DNA of 64,000 nucleotides, taken from NCBI GenBank assembly GCA_902788785.1, contig CADALT010000007.1:1-64000 (forward strand), written 5' to 3'. Each line of letters opens with the position of its first letter. The first letter of the stretch is position 1. The position numbers were made by a program, and so were the translations under genes. Below the pieces are notes generated by a model that worked only from the letters and a program-made list of their open reading frames with translations, did not search any database and had not been told where the DNA came from. Source of the DNA: an uncultured Ruminococcus sp. GTDB taxonomy: Bacteria > Bacillota > Clostridia > Oscillospirales > Ruminococcaceae. Positions 41,191 to 49,603 of the stretch are shown here, in pieces.

Positions 41191-42934
41191 CGCTCTCACC
41201 GTCCTTTGCCGAGATATGTGCTGCCCACATGGAGCTGTAAAGCCCGCCCTTTTCAAGCAGCTGTTCATGGGTGCCCTGTTCAGCGATATCGCCGTCCTTT
41301 ATAACATAAAGCCTGTCAGCATCCTTTACGGTGGAGAGCCTGTGAGCAATAACTATAAGTGTCTTGCCCTCCACGAGCTTTGCCACGCTGCGCTGTATGA
41401 TGGCTTCGTTTTCGGGGTCGGTGTAGGCTGTGGCTTCATCAAGGATTATGATGTCGGCATTTTTGAGCATTGCCCTTGCTATGGCGATACGCTGTCTCTC
41501 GCCGCCCGAAAGGTGTCCGCCCGATGTGCCGACCACTGTGTCATAGCCGTTTTCAAGGCTCATGATAAGGTCGTGACAGCCGCATCTTTTGGCAGCCTCC
41601 TCGACCTCTTTATCGGTGGCAGACTGTCTGCCCAGCCTGATATTCTCTCTCACCGTCAGGTCAAAGAGGAAATTATCCTGTGATACATAGGCGATATGCT
41701 TGTTGTAATCGTCCATGGGTATATTGCGTATATCGACTCCGCCCAGAGTTATGCTGCCGCTGTTCACGTCCCAGAGGCTTGCTATGAGCCTTGCCACTGT
41801 GGATTTACCGCTGCCCGAGGGTCCCACCAGGGCAACGAACTCTCCGTCGTGTACCGTCATTGAGATGCCGTGGAGTATCTCCTTGTCGGAGTAGGAAAAA
41901 TGCACATCTTTCAGTACGATATCGCCGCCGTTCACAGTCTTTGTGAGCTTTTCGGGACGCTCCATCTCGGGGGCATCTATGATATTGCGCACCTCGGTGA
42001 CTATGGTATCCATCTGCGCTATATCGTCCGAATAACTCATAACGCCCAGCAGCGGCTCGATAAGACCAACGGTCAGTATTATCATGGTGATGAAGTCGGC
42101 TGTGCTGATAGTGCCGTGCATCTTCATTATACCGCCTATGGGCAGTACGGAAAGCATCGTTGCAGGCATTATGCACATGGCAAAGGTCATATAGACATTG
42201 CACTTGCGCATCCAGTCCACGAAGCTTGCGGCACTCTCCTTAGCGGCAGCAGCGAATTTCTCGTAGCTTGACTGCGCCTTACCGAACACCTTGATTACCT
42301 CGATACCGTTTATGTATTCGGTCGTCACCGCATTCAGCGCCTTTGTGGCACGCACCGTTCTGCTGTAGTTCTCCTCATAGCCGAACATCATGAGCATATA
42401 GCAGATAATGCCCAGCGGCACCGTGATGAGCGCTGCAAGTCCCAGTTTCCAGTTTATAACAAAGGCATAGATAAGTATTATTATCGGTGCACCTATGCCC
42501 GTAGTAAATTCGGGGAGTATGTGCGCAAGGGTAGTTTCAATGCTGTCGATACGCTCGACTATCGTGCTTTTCAGCGCACCCGATGGCTGACTTATCACGT
42601 CGCCCAGAGGCATCTTAGCCAGCTTATCCAGCGCTTTCTTGCGTATGACAGCCAGCGTATGGAATGTGGCAAGGTGGGAATTTGCCGTGCTCAGCGCATG
42701 GAACAACGCATGACCCAGCCACAGCACAAGTATTATCACGCAGTTTGTGATATATGCGCCCTTGTCTGTGCTGCCCGAGAGCAGGTCCCTGACTATCTTT
42801 GCTATAAAATGGTATGGTACTATACCGCATATCATGCTGAATGCCGCCAGTATAACACTCAGCACGAATTTGCCTTTACGCTCGCCCGACTGACTTAAAA
42901 GCCACCCGAACGAGCCGTGTCTGTCTTTTCCCAT
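41183..42934 (-). CDS. ABC exporter-fold half transporter (first of pair)
   Basis: A 583-residue half transporter with six helices and a nucleotide-binding domain (~340-575) containing Walker A VGPSGSGKST, signature LSGGERQRIA and Walker B IIILDEATAYTD. The Asp-Glu-Ala-Thr catalytic region is intact in both partners, so both sites could hydrolyse ATP. AGGAGG precedes the ATG at 42934, which overlaps the AraC stop (TAATG). It is likely a heterodimer partner of the protein encoded downstream. Confidence 0.92.
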   Translation of the reverse strand: MGKDRHGSFGWLLSQSGERKGKFVLSVILAAFSMICGIVPYHFIAKIVRDLLSGSTDKGAYITNCVIILVLWLGHALFHALSTANSHLATFHTLAVIRKKALDKLAKMPLGDVISQPSGALKSTIVERIDSIETTLAHILPEFTTGIGAPIIILIYAFVINWKLGLAALITVPLGIICYMLMMFGYEENYSRTVRATKALNAVTTEYINGIEVIKVFGKAQSSYEKFAAAAKESAASFVDWMRKCNVYMTFAMCIMPATMLSVLPIGGIMKMHGTISTADFITMIILTVGLIEPLLGVMSYSDDIAQMDTIVTEVRNIIDAPEMERPEKLTKTVNGGDIVLKDVHFSYSDKEILHGISMTVHDGEFVALVGPSGSGKSTVARLIASLWDVNSGSITLGGVDIRNIPMDDYNKHIAYVSQDNFLFDLTVRENIRLGRQSATDKEVEEAAKRCGCHDLIMSLENGYDTVVGTSGGHLSGGERQRIAIARAMLKNADIIILDEATAYTDPENEAIIQRSVAKLVEGKTLIVIAHRLSTVKDADRLYVIKDGDIAEQGTHEQLLEKGGLYSSMWAAHISAKDGESDV

Positions 42935-43914
42935 TAAAGTTCCTCCTGTCTGTTTCTGTAGCTTTGCGGTGTGACACCCATCACGTCACGAAAAGCTGCC
43001 GAGAACTTTGAAGCGTTGTCATAGCCCAGCCGCTGTGCGATCTCGGCTATGCTCATATCCCTTTCGGATATGAGCATTGCAGCTGCCGCTTTCATCTTGT
43101 AGCTCTTTATATACTGATATATAGGCGTACCGTACACCGCCCTGAACACCTTGCGCAGGGTCGCAGGTGGCATACCCGAAAGCTTTGCAAGCTCCTCCGC
43201 TGTGAAGCTCTTATTCAGACTGCCCGTGATGAGCGTATGTATCTCCTTTACCTTGTCGGTCTGACTTGCAGGAAAATACTGCCTTTGCTCCGAATACTGC
43301 GTGGGGTCCACCGTATCCAGCATAAGCAGCAGCTCGGCTATCTTCACCTTGTAAAAGTCGAGCCTTCTTATACTTTTCGGAGCATGATAAAGCTGCGAGA
43401 ACAGCTGATTGAACGGCTCGTTCGTGCGCAGCAGAAATTCCTTGTTGTCAGCACAGAATTTTTCCGCCAGTGCATCAAGGTCCAGGTGGATAAAGGGCAT
43501 CTCCCTTTTCAGAGCTGCCTCTGCCAGCCCGCTGATAAAACCGATGGTTATGCCGTGATAGTGGGAGAGGGGCATCTCGACATTGCCTGCGTGGTGCACA
43601 CGCCTGTCTATGCGCAGGTCGCCTGCCTCCATATAGTAGTGTCCGCCCAGAGCATTCTCATGTTCTATGCGCCCCTCACGGCAATGATCTATACACAGCA
43701 CCGTTTCGACATTCTGATACTCCGAAATGCAGCTTTTCAAATGAAAATCGTTGTACATCAGGTACACGCCCTCTGCCACACGGTACATGGTCATGAAGCC
43801 TTCGCCCGTGTCATCATCCAGCCTGAGCACCCTGCATTCCCCCTCTGCTGCGACCTCGTGTACGTTAGACCCGAAGCCTGCATTATCAAGGGAGTAGAAC
43901 AGATCCTCGTTCAT
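42934..43914 (-). CDS. AraC-family transcriptional regulator
   Basis: A 326-residue regulator. The C-terminal ~100 residues form the two helix-turn-helix AraC domain (FTAEELAKLSGMPPATLRKVF, then MSIAEIAQRLGYDNASKFSAAF and a VTPQSYR end). The N-terminal part (~1-200) is an unrecognised sensor domain like that of PchR/YbtA-type regulators. It is placed inside the ECF/ABC operon, between the S component (overlap ATGA) and the ABC pair, so it likely controls that operon in response to the transported compound. Confidence 0.9.
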   Translation of the reverse strand: MNEDLFYSLDNAGFGSNVHEVAAEGECRVLRLDDDTGEGFMTMYRVAEGVYLMYNDFHLKSCISEYQNVETVLCIDHCREGRIEHENALGGHYYMEAGDLRIDRRVHHAGNVEMPLSHYHGITIGFISGLAEAALKREMPFIHLDLDALAEKFCADNKEFLLRTNEPFNQLFSQLYHAPKSIRRLDFYKVKIAELLLMLDTVDPTQYSEQRQYFPASQTDKVKEIHTLITGSLNKSFTAEELAKLSGMPPATLRKVFRAVYGTPIYQYIKSYKMKAAAAMLISERDMSIAEIAQRLGYDNASKFSAAFRDVMGVTPQSYRNRQEEL

Positions 43915-44477
43915 GCGATACCTGCCTTCACAAAATGCTTTTTCATGAGCTTTCTGCCCAGAAGTCCACCGATCACGCCGCAGATGAATGCTGCTGCGAA
44001 CAGAACGGGGCACATCCATGTCGGCATCAGTTTATTCACCGCATCGATATAATCCTGACCGAAATTCTGTCTGCTTGCCCAGTATTTCTCGGCTGCAAAA
44101 AACAGCGGCAGATAATTTCCGCCGATCCACAGGCTGAACACGCCATTGGTCAGCACAGCTTTCGCAGCGCTTTTGTAATTTCCGCTTTTGTAAACAAGCT
44201 CAGCCAGCAGTCCCGTCACAACAGACACGACCAGCGGCTGCCAGCTCATGCCCGTAAGCAGCATCAGTGCGCCCATAATGACACTCATGATCCATATCAT
44301 GCCGAATTTATTGACCCTTGTCAGGAACAGCATGAACGGTATACCTCCGAGTATCGGCACGATGACCGCCAGCATCGGCAGGAATATGGGTATAGTGCCC
44401 ATCATAGCCACGATGAAAACTATCACAAAATAAATAGCAGAAAAAATACCGATGTTCACAAGATCTTTGCCTTTCAT
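43911..44477 (-). CDS. ECF transporter S component, MptD/Trep_Strep type
   Basis: A 188-residue membrane protein with about six helices and the N-terminal KDLVNIGIFSAIYFVIVF region of the MptD/Trep_Strep group of S components, the substrate-binding subunits of ECF importers. The loop with NGVFSLWIGGNYLPLFF lies in the middle. It is the first gene of the operon, with GGGAGGTAAGAG before its ATG and the inverted repeat GTTAG-N6-CTAAC just upstream. The substrate is not known from sequence. Confidence 0.87.
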   Translation of the reverse strand: MKGKDLVNIGIFSAIYFVIVFIVAMMGTIPIFLPMLAVIVPILGGIPFMLFLTRVNKFGMIWIMSVIMGALMLLTGMSWQPLVVSVVTGLLAELVYKSGNYKSAAKAVLTNGVFSLWIGGNYLPLFFAAEKYWASRQNFGQDYIDAVNKLMPTWMCPVLFAAAFICGVIGGLLGRKLMKKHFVKAGIA

Positions 44478-44494
44478 TCTCTTACCTCCCTATA

Positions 44495-44510
44495 GTTAGA
44501 TGAAACTAAC
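44495..44510. promoter_or_regulatory. Inverted repeat operator before the ECF operon
   Basis: GTTAG-N6-CTAAC, 18 bp before the start codon and next to the ribosome site. The half-sites resemble TTAG/CTAA-type sites of DtxR-family iron or manganese regulators. The assignment to that family is an inference. Confidence 0.5.
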
Positions 44511-44602
44511 TTAATCACAAAAATTTATAGCAGATCACACAATAAACTCTTATACATCATACGGTGCATAAGAGAACGATCGTGTCATTTACTACAGCTA
44601 AT

Positions 44603-44631
44603 ATTATATCACAGCAATTTGCAGATTTCAA
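44603..44631 (-). promoter_or_regulatory. Promoter of the ECF/AraC/ABC operon
   Basis: On the minus strand TTGAAA (44631-44626), 17 bp, TATAAT (44608-44603). It gives a ~120-nt leader with a CTCTTAT/ATAAGAG hairpin. A second possible -10 (TATAAA near 44529) would place the GTTAG-N6-CTAAC site just after a start point. Confidence 0.65.
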
Positions 44632-44699
44632 CTCCATTTTGTTCTTTGTACTCCATTTTGTATATTTTTTCTTTGCCTTTCACAGTGGGTATACCACAT

Positions 44700-44740
44700 A
44701 AAAAACAGCCCATCGGAGCAGACCTCCGACAGGCTGTTTG
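44700..44740 (-). terminator. Terminator after the ABC-2 exporter genes
   Basis: On the minus strand AACAGCCTGTCGGAG pairs with CTCCGATGGGCTGTT (one mismatched pair tolerated) and is followed by TTTTTA. Confidence 0.8.
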
Positions 44741-44743
44741 AGT

Positions 44744-45553
44744 TTATGAACCCGTACCGTTGTATTTCGATGCGCCCAGCATCCAGAGCTTATAGCTCAA
44801 AAAGAAGAACACACAGCCTGCCGGCGGCGAAAGCCATGACAGCAAAGGCACGTCCTCCGGGCGCAGCACCACCAGTGCAGGATAATATGCGATGAACGCT
44901 ATGGGTATTATGTAGGTGAATACGAACCTGAACACCGTGGAAAATATGGTTATGGGGTATTTCGCATAGTCCTTGAAGCGGAAAGCCAGATCGAGTACGT
45001 AGAACGAATTCTCTATCCAGAAGCATGAAGCTGCGCCTGCATTCTGCAGTGCCGCCATGACCAGCGATGCCGTCATCAGGTACACCGTCACCTTGACCAC
45101 CGCAAGGGGTGTCACCGCCATCCCCAGCTTCGCCCAGGCATATACCAGTGTGCCTATACCGAAAGCCAGCTGACCCAGCCCCTTTACATCGAATATCTCC
45201 GACTCGTAGTAGAAAAACAGATTTATCGGGCGAAAGCAATATTTTATAAAATCCCCCGAATATACCTGCTGCCTTAAACTCCAGTTATTATCCAGCATAC
45301 ACTGTGTCGGTGTGATGGATATGAGCGAAAATCCGTAAAGAAACAGTATCTCATAATAATTATACCCGTTTATCGAGGGAAAGTTCCCAAACATTATCCG
45401 GAAACTTACAAAACCTGCGATATTCGTAAATATCATGCCGAAAGTCGAAATGATGAAATCCGCACGGTAACTCATTTTGCTCTTTAAGTCCTGCGCCAGT
45501 ATCTTGAAATATATGCGCAGATAAAAACCAAGTCCTTTTCTTTTCATAAGCAT
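44744..45553 (-). CDS. ABC-2 type transporter permease (second)
   Basis: A 269-residue integral membrane protein with about six helices, of the ABC-2 permease class with the DUF990-like layout. It would pair with the permease encoded at 45765-46568 and the ATPase at 46565-47566. The start is ambiguous: GGAG lies four bases before ATG 45553 and ten before ATG 45547. The 102-bp repeat lies in the gap between the two permease genes and may affect co-expression. Confidence 0.82.
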   Translation of the reverse strand: MLMKRKGLGFYLRIYFKILAQDLKSKMSYRADFIISTFGMIFTNIAGFVSFRIMFGNFPSINGYNYYEILFLYGFSLISITPTQCMLDNNWSLRQQVYSGDFIKYCFRPINLFFYYESEIFDVKGLGQLAFGIGTLVYAWAKLGMAVTPLAVVKVTVYLMTASLVMAALQNAGAASCFWIENSFYVLDLAFRFKDYAKYPITIFSTVFRFVFTYIIPIAFIAYYPALVVLRPEDVPLLSWLSPPAGCVFFFLSYKLWMLGASKYNGTGS

Positions 45554-45636
45554 TTGTCTCCATATATTTGTTTATCAGTATCTGTTTATGTGTATCCGTT
45601 TTTGGATACCCTCAAAGTCACGCACCGTTCTTCTGT

Positions 45637-45738
45637 TATAGTAAACGACATAAAAATTTTCCCATAGACCGACCGCAGAGCCTGTGATATTGGGAATTGC
45701 GGTCGGGATATGACAGAAAATTTATGTCGTTTAATATA
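45637..45738. repeat. 102-bp palindrome-ended repeat, copy b
   Basis: It begins with TATAGTAAACGACAT (45637-45651) and ends with ATGTCGTTTAATATA (45724-45738). Longer A/T arms (AAAAATTTTCC and GAAAATTT) extend the pairing, and the interior has a further hairpin (CCGACCGCA with TGCGGTCGG). It lies between the two permease genes of an ABC-2 operon, so it has probably inserted in a transcribed region. Confidence 0.8.
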
Positions 45739-45764
45739 TTTATCGCCTCGTAAAGTTCCATATC

Positions 45765-46568
45765 TCAGCCTCCGTTCACTGTTATCTGTCTGAGGGAATA
45801 TCTCCAGAAAATGCAGCCTGCTGCCGTCATGACCAGCGCCCACATAAGCTGCATGGCAATAACGGGCAGCACCTCACCGACTGTCGGGTCGGCTTTAAGC
45901 AGAATGGTCAGCGGCGCATCATAGACAGACCTGAAAGGCAGGCAGTCCACGACCTTCCTTAGCCCCTCGGGGAAGAATGCCAGCGGTATCGTTGCCCCCG
46001 AAAGCAGCAGCACTATCACCTGTTTCATGATATTTATCCCCCAGATCGACTCCGTATACAGGCAGACTGTTCCCACGATAAAATCTATGCTGAAATTTAT
46101 CACTACCGAAAGCACCACCGAGACTGCGAACCACAAAAGGTTCAGCCCGATGGGTACAGCCCCGTGGGTCAGCAGGGCTACTATTATAAAGGTAGGCAGG
46201 AACGTGGCAAAAAACTGCGTCACGAATGTGCCCGAGTACGACCAGAACAAGTAGCTGCGGTAACTCATGGGCTTTAACAGGTCAAGGACTATCTTGCCCG
46301 TCTGTATATTCCTGCCTATCTCCCAGACTGTGTACATCTCCATGAAATTGAACAGCGCCGTGGCAAGCACCAGATATATCAGCGTATCCGTAAATGTCAT
46401 GCCGTTTACCGTGCCGCCCCCTGCGGACGCATAGATGGACTTCCATAAAAAGTACACCACTGTCAGGTACAAAAGATTGCCTATGACCATCACGAACATC
46501 GCCAGACGATACTGCAATGACTCGATGAGTCCCGCACGGGTGAGGGCTAAGAATTTTTTGAGCTTCAT
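45765..46568 (-). CDS. ABC-2 type transporter permease (first)
   Basis: A 267-residue membrane protein with about six helices, similar in layout to ABC-2 permeases of exporters. Its ATG overlaps the ATPase stop (ATGA). The partner permease follows after a repeat-filled gap of 211 bp. The exported substrate is unknown; related two-permease systems move lipids, peptides or antibiotics. Confidence 0.83.
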   Translation of the reverse strand: MKLKKFLALTRAGLIESLQYRLAMFVMVIGNLLYLTVVYFLWKSIYASAGGGTVNGMTFTDTLIYLVLATALFNFMEMYTVWEIGRNIQTGKIVLDLLKPMSYRSYLFWSYSGTFVTQFFATFLPTFIIVALLTHGAVPIGLNLLWFAVSVVLSVVINFSIDFIVGTVCLYTESIWGINIMKQVIVLLLSGATIPLAFFPEGLRKVVDCLPFRSVYDAPLTILLKADPTVGEVLPVIAMQLMWALVMTAAGCIFWRYSLRQITVNGG

Positions 46569-47566
46569 TCTACCCCTCCTTCGTATATGCGCTTTATGAC
46601 CTCTTCACTGGATATCTCCTCCAACTGCATATCCCTTATATCGTGGGAATTTTGCAGCTGTGAGAGCACGCTCACGACCTTCTGTTCGTCCTCGTTGACC
46701 AGTACAGATATCCAGTTGTCGTCCGTCTTGACCGAGCACATCGGCAGTTCCTCCGCAATGCGCTGAGCTTCCTGTTCCATATCCCCACGCACTCGCAGTT
46801 TCAGCGTGCGGTACGCTCCGAAGAACTTTTTCAGGTGTTCGATGTCGTTATCGTAAAGCATCTTGCCGTGGTCGATTATAACTATCCTTTCGCACAGCGC
46901 ATCCACATCGCCCATATCATGGGTCGTCAGTATGACCGTGGTATTCTTGCGGCGGTTTAGTTCAGCGATGAGAGTACGTATCTTCGCTTTCATCGAAACA
47001 TCAAGCCCGATGGTCGGCTCGTCAAGGAACACTATCTTCGGGTCATGCAGGAAAGCCGCCAGTATATCGCTGAGTGTCCTCTGACCCAGCGACATCTGTC
47101 TTACAGGCTTGTGCAGCAGCGGTTCGATATCCACCAGCGACCCGTACAGCGACATCATCTCATCATACTGTTCATCGGGTATCATGTATATATCTTTCAG
47201 CAGTTTGAAAGACTCTATCAGCGGCAGTGCCCACCACAGCTGCGACCTCTGCCCGAATACCACACCGATGTTCTGCGCATTTCTCGTGCGGTTTTTGTAG
47301 GGCACGCAGCCGTTCACCGTTATTTCCCCGGAGGACGGTTCAAGCACGCCCGTCATCATCTTTATGGTTGTTGATTTGCCTGCGCCGTTAGGCCCCAGAT
47401 AGCCCACTATCTCGCCCTGCTTTATCTCCATGGATATATCGTCCACAGCTTTCACCGTGTGGTATCTGCGTGAGAACAAATCCTTTATACTGCCCTTCAG
47501 ACCCTCACGCCTGTCAGGCACACGAAATTCTTTGGTTATGTTTTTTATCTCTATTATGTTTTCCAT
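46565..47566 (-). CDS. ABC-2 transporter ATP-binding protein
   Basis: A 333-residue ATPase. Walker A GPNGAGKSTTIKMMTGVLEP lies near residue 54, the Q-loop near VVFGQRSQLWW, the signature as MSLGQRTLSD near 155 and Walker B as KIVFLDEPTIGLD near 177. A C-terminal accessory domain of ~90 residues is present, as in NatA/YadG-type exporters. It is the first gene of the operon, with AAAGGAG before ATG 47566. It powers the two permeases downstream. Confidence 0.92.
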   Translation of the reverse strand: MENIIEIKNITKEFRVPDRREGLKGSIKDLFSRRYHTVKAVDDISMEIKQGEIVGYLGPNGAGKSTTIKMMTGVLEPSSGEITVNGCVPYKNRTRNAQNIGVVFGQRSQLWWALPLIESFKLLKDIYMIPDEQYDEMMSLYGSLVDIEPLLHKPVRQMSLGQRTLSDILAAFLHDPKIVFLDEPTIGLDVSMKAKIRTLIAELNRRKNTTVILTTHDMGDVDALCERIVIIDHGKMLYDNDIEHLKKFFGAYRTLKLRVRGDMEQEAQRIAEELPMCSVKTDDNWISVLVNEDEQKVVSVLSQLQNSHDIRDMQLEEISSEEVIKRIYEGGVE

Positions 47567-47608
47567 ATTGTATCTCCTTTAACGTTTTATCGGTTCTCCC
47601 CTATGCTG

Positions 47609-48079
47609 TCAATTTATCATCTTTTCAAGCACAAAAAGTCTGTCATCATTCAGCCTGCGTATACCGTCCTTGTGGTCATACCCCATTTTCCGGTAGAACT
47701 CCACCGCTGTAATGGACGCAGGTACTTCTATGCGTTTTGCCCACAGAAAGAACTCGTCCTTTTCCAAAGTCCCGATGATCATCCGCCCGATACCCTTTCC
47801 CTGATATTCGGGAAGTACAAATATCGTATACAGACTGCTCTCATCTTCCCTGCCCCAATAGGGTCCGATAGCCCCACAGCCAATGATGCGTACACCATCA
47901 CACACGACATACAGGTGCATCCATCCCGAACGCTCGATAAGCTTTTCGGCAGTCAGGAAGCTGATATCATTCTCTATATACTCCTGCGTGTAGTCCTTGA
48001 TATTTGTGGTGCGAAGTGTTTTTGCGATCACCTCTGCAAGTTCGGCAGCATCTTCTTTTTCAAATCTTCTTATCTCCAT
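47609..48079 (-). CDS. GNAT acetyltransferase
   Basis: A 156-residue GNAT N-acetyltransferase. The acetyl-CoA loop is VLPEYQGKGIGRMIIGTLE (~85-103), and the C-terminal motif AVEFYRKMGYDH follows. The start at 48079 has AAAGGAGGAG before it; the longer open frame upstream would run through the divergent promoter region. The substrate is unknown. It is divergent from the AraC gene at 48210, so the two could share control. Confidence 0.87.
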   Translation of the reverse strand: MEIRRFEKEDAAELAEVIAKTLRTTNIKDYTQEYIENDISFLTAEKLIERSGWMHLYVVCDGVRIIGCGAIGPYWGREDESSLYTIFVLPEYQGKGIGRMIIGTLEKDEFFLWAKRIEVPASITAVEFYRKMGYDHKDGIRRLNDDRLFVLEKMIN

Positions 48080-48110
48080 GAAGGCTCCTCCTTTACCTTT
48101 TGTTCTTATG

Positions 48111-48139
48111 TTGACTTGTGCGTTTTTGTGTGATATAAT
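48111..48139 (+). promoter_or_regulatory. Promoter of the AraC gene at 48210
   Basis: TTGACT (48111-48116), 17 bp, TATAAT (48134-48139) preceded by GA. It lies in the 130-bp gap between two divergent genes. Confidence 0.85.
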
Positions 48140-48209
48140 TATATTACAGCAATGCCTGTGTGTCAATCGTGATATTGCAGATAGATATAACAAAAAGGAA
48201 AGTGACAGC

Positions 48210-49181
48210 ATGAAGATTTTTTGCAACTGGTACGATCTCGAAGTCAACAGCGACCGCAGCGAAAAGGTGCGCTACAGTTTTACAGACCTGCCGATAGGCT
48301 TCTTTTCAGGGCGGCACAGCGCCTATGCAAACAGCTCGATGCCTGCCCATTGGCACGAAGATATCGAGCTTTTAGTCCCATTCGACGGTGAGGTCGTTTA
48401 TAACATTAACGGCAAACTTGTTAAAGTCGGCAAGGGTGAGGGCATACTTATAAATTCACGCAGGATACATTCGTCCGTCACGGAGGACTTGCGTGATTGT
48501 TATTATAATCTGCTCATTTTCCATCCTATGCTGCTGTGCGTTTCAAAGGATGTGGAACAGCAGCTGGTACAGCCCATAATAAATTCGTCCTTCGACTACA
48601 TACTTTTACAGAAAGGCACACCCTGGCACGAGAATGTGCTGGCATGGTTCTCGCTGATAAAGCGAAAGCTCAGCATACCGGGCACCGACCGCATAATCAA
48701 GCCGAAAGAGCGTGATATGGTGAAATCTGCGGTGGTGGGCTTTGTGAACCTTATCTGGAACGAGCTGGCTGAAAACATCACCCCCGATGACAAGCCCCAG
48801 CCCGAGTGTTCACAGCTTTCGTCCATGAAATCCATGATAGCTTATATAGATGCCCATTATGCCGAGAAGATAAAGCTTGAAGACATTGCGGCGGCAGGCT
48901 TCGTATCAAAGCGCACCTGCGGAAATATGTTCGAGCGCTTTCTCTACACGCCGCCCATGAAATACCTCAACGAGTACCGCCTGAAAAAGAGCATCGAGCT
49001 GCTGCGGGGCACGGATATGACCATCACCGAGATAGCCCTTGCCTGCGGCTTTTCGGGGGCAAGCTATTTTGCCGAATCCTTCCGCAGAGAGCTGGGCAAA
49101 AGTCCCGGTGAATACCGCAAAGATATCGAGAACGACGACCTCGAACAAGCGGTGCTGAGCTTTTGCGGAGTCCGCAGATAA
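48210..49181 (+). CDS. AraC-family regulator with cupin-type N-terminus
   Basis: A 323-residue regulator. The N-terminal ~150 residues have the AraC cupin pattern (SSMPAHWHEDIELLVPFDGE, then KVGKGEGILINSRRIHS). The C-terminal domain (~225-320) holds two helix-turn-helix motifs: IKLEDIAAAGFVSKRTCGNMF and MTITEIALACGFSGASYFAESF. Cupin-type AraC proteins usually sense sugars or sugar metabolites. ATG 48210 is chosen for AAAGGAAAG and family length. No transporter or sugar gene is adjacent to reveal its target. Confidence 0.9.
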   Translation: MKIFCNWYDLEVNSDRSEKVRYSFTDLPIGFFSGRHSAYANSSMPAHWHEDIELLVPFDGEVVYNINGKLVKVGKGEGILINSRRIHSSVTEDLRDCYYNLLIFHPMLLCVSKDVEQQLVQPIINSSFDYILLQKGTPWHENVLAWFSLIKRKLSIPGTDRIIKPKERDMVKSAVVGFVNLIWNELAENITPDDKPQPECSQLSSMKSMIAYIDAHYAEKIKLEDIAAAGFVSKRTCGNMFERFLYTPPMKYLNEYRLKKSIELLRGTDMTITEIALACGFSGASYFAESFRRELGKSPGEYRKDIENDDLEQAVLSFCGVRR

Positions 49182-49204
49182 AGGCTTATTTACAACTTAA
49201 ACAA

Positions 49205-49238
49205 AGCGTCCGTAAACTTTATGTTTGCGGACTTTTTT
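49205..49238 (+). terminator. Rho-independent terminator
   Basis: GTCCGTAAAC pairs with GTTTGCGGAC around TTTAT and is followed by six T. Confidence 0.85.
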
Positions 49239-49603
49239 AATTTGATGTTTATCGACATCATATAGTTTTAAGCTTCATTTAATTTTTTATCTTATTAACA
49301 AAAAATCAGAGTAATTAACCATGAGGTTTTTCTCTTTTTTGAAAATATTTTGTGGATAAATTGAGAATTCTTGACATTATTTCCCATAGATGATATAATA
49401 CAAACTATACAAATAATTTATTAAATATTTTACAATATTTATCTGTAACCGGTGAACAGATCTGCGGTAATGATCGGGGGATCATAAATTAAGCATAATT
49501 AGCCGTTTAATTTTTTATTTACCGTGAAGTGATCTTTCGCCGTATAATACACAAGATATCCTCTGAGGGATAGGATAGTATCTGTGTGGTTTAAGGAGGA
49601 CTA
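49239..49603 (+). promoter_or_regulatory. Promoter and ~200-nt leader of the large surface protein
   Basis: An AT-rich stretch without genes. TTGACA (49371-49376), 17 bp, TATAAT (49394-49399) is a near-consensus promoter. The transcript would carry about 200 nt before the ATG at 49604, including an ATGATC-GGGG-GATCAT hairpin (49471-49486) and a TCCTC-GAGGGA structure near 49560. I do not recognise a riboswitch class. Confidence 0.7.
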
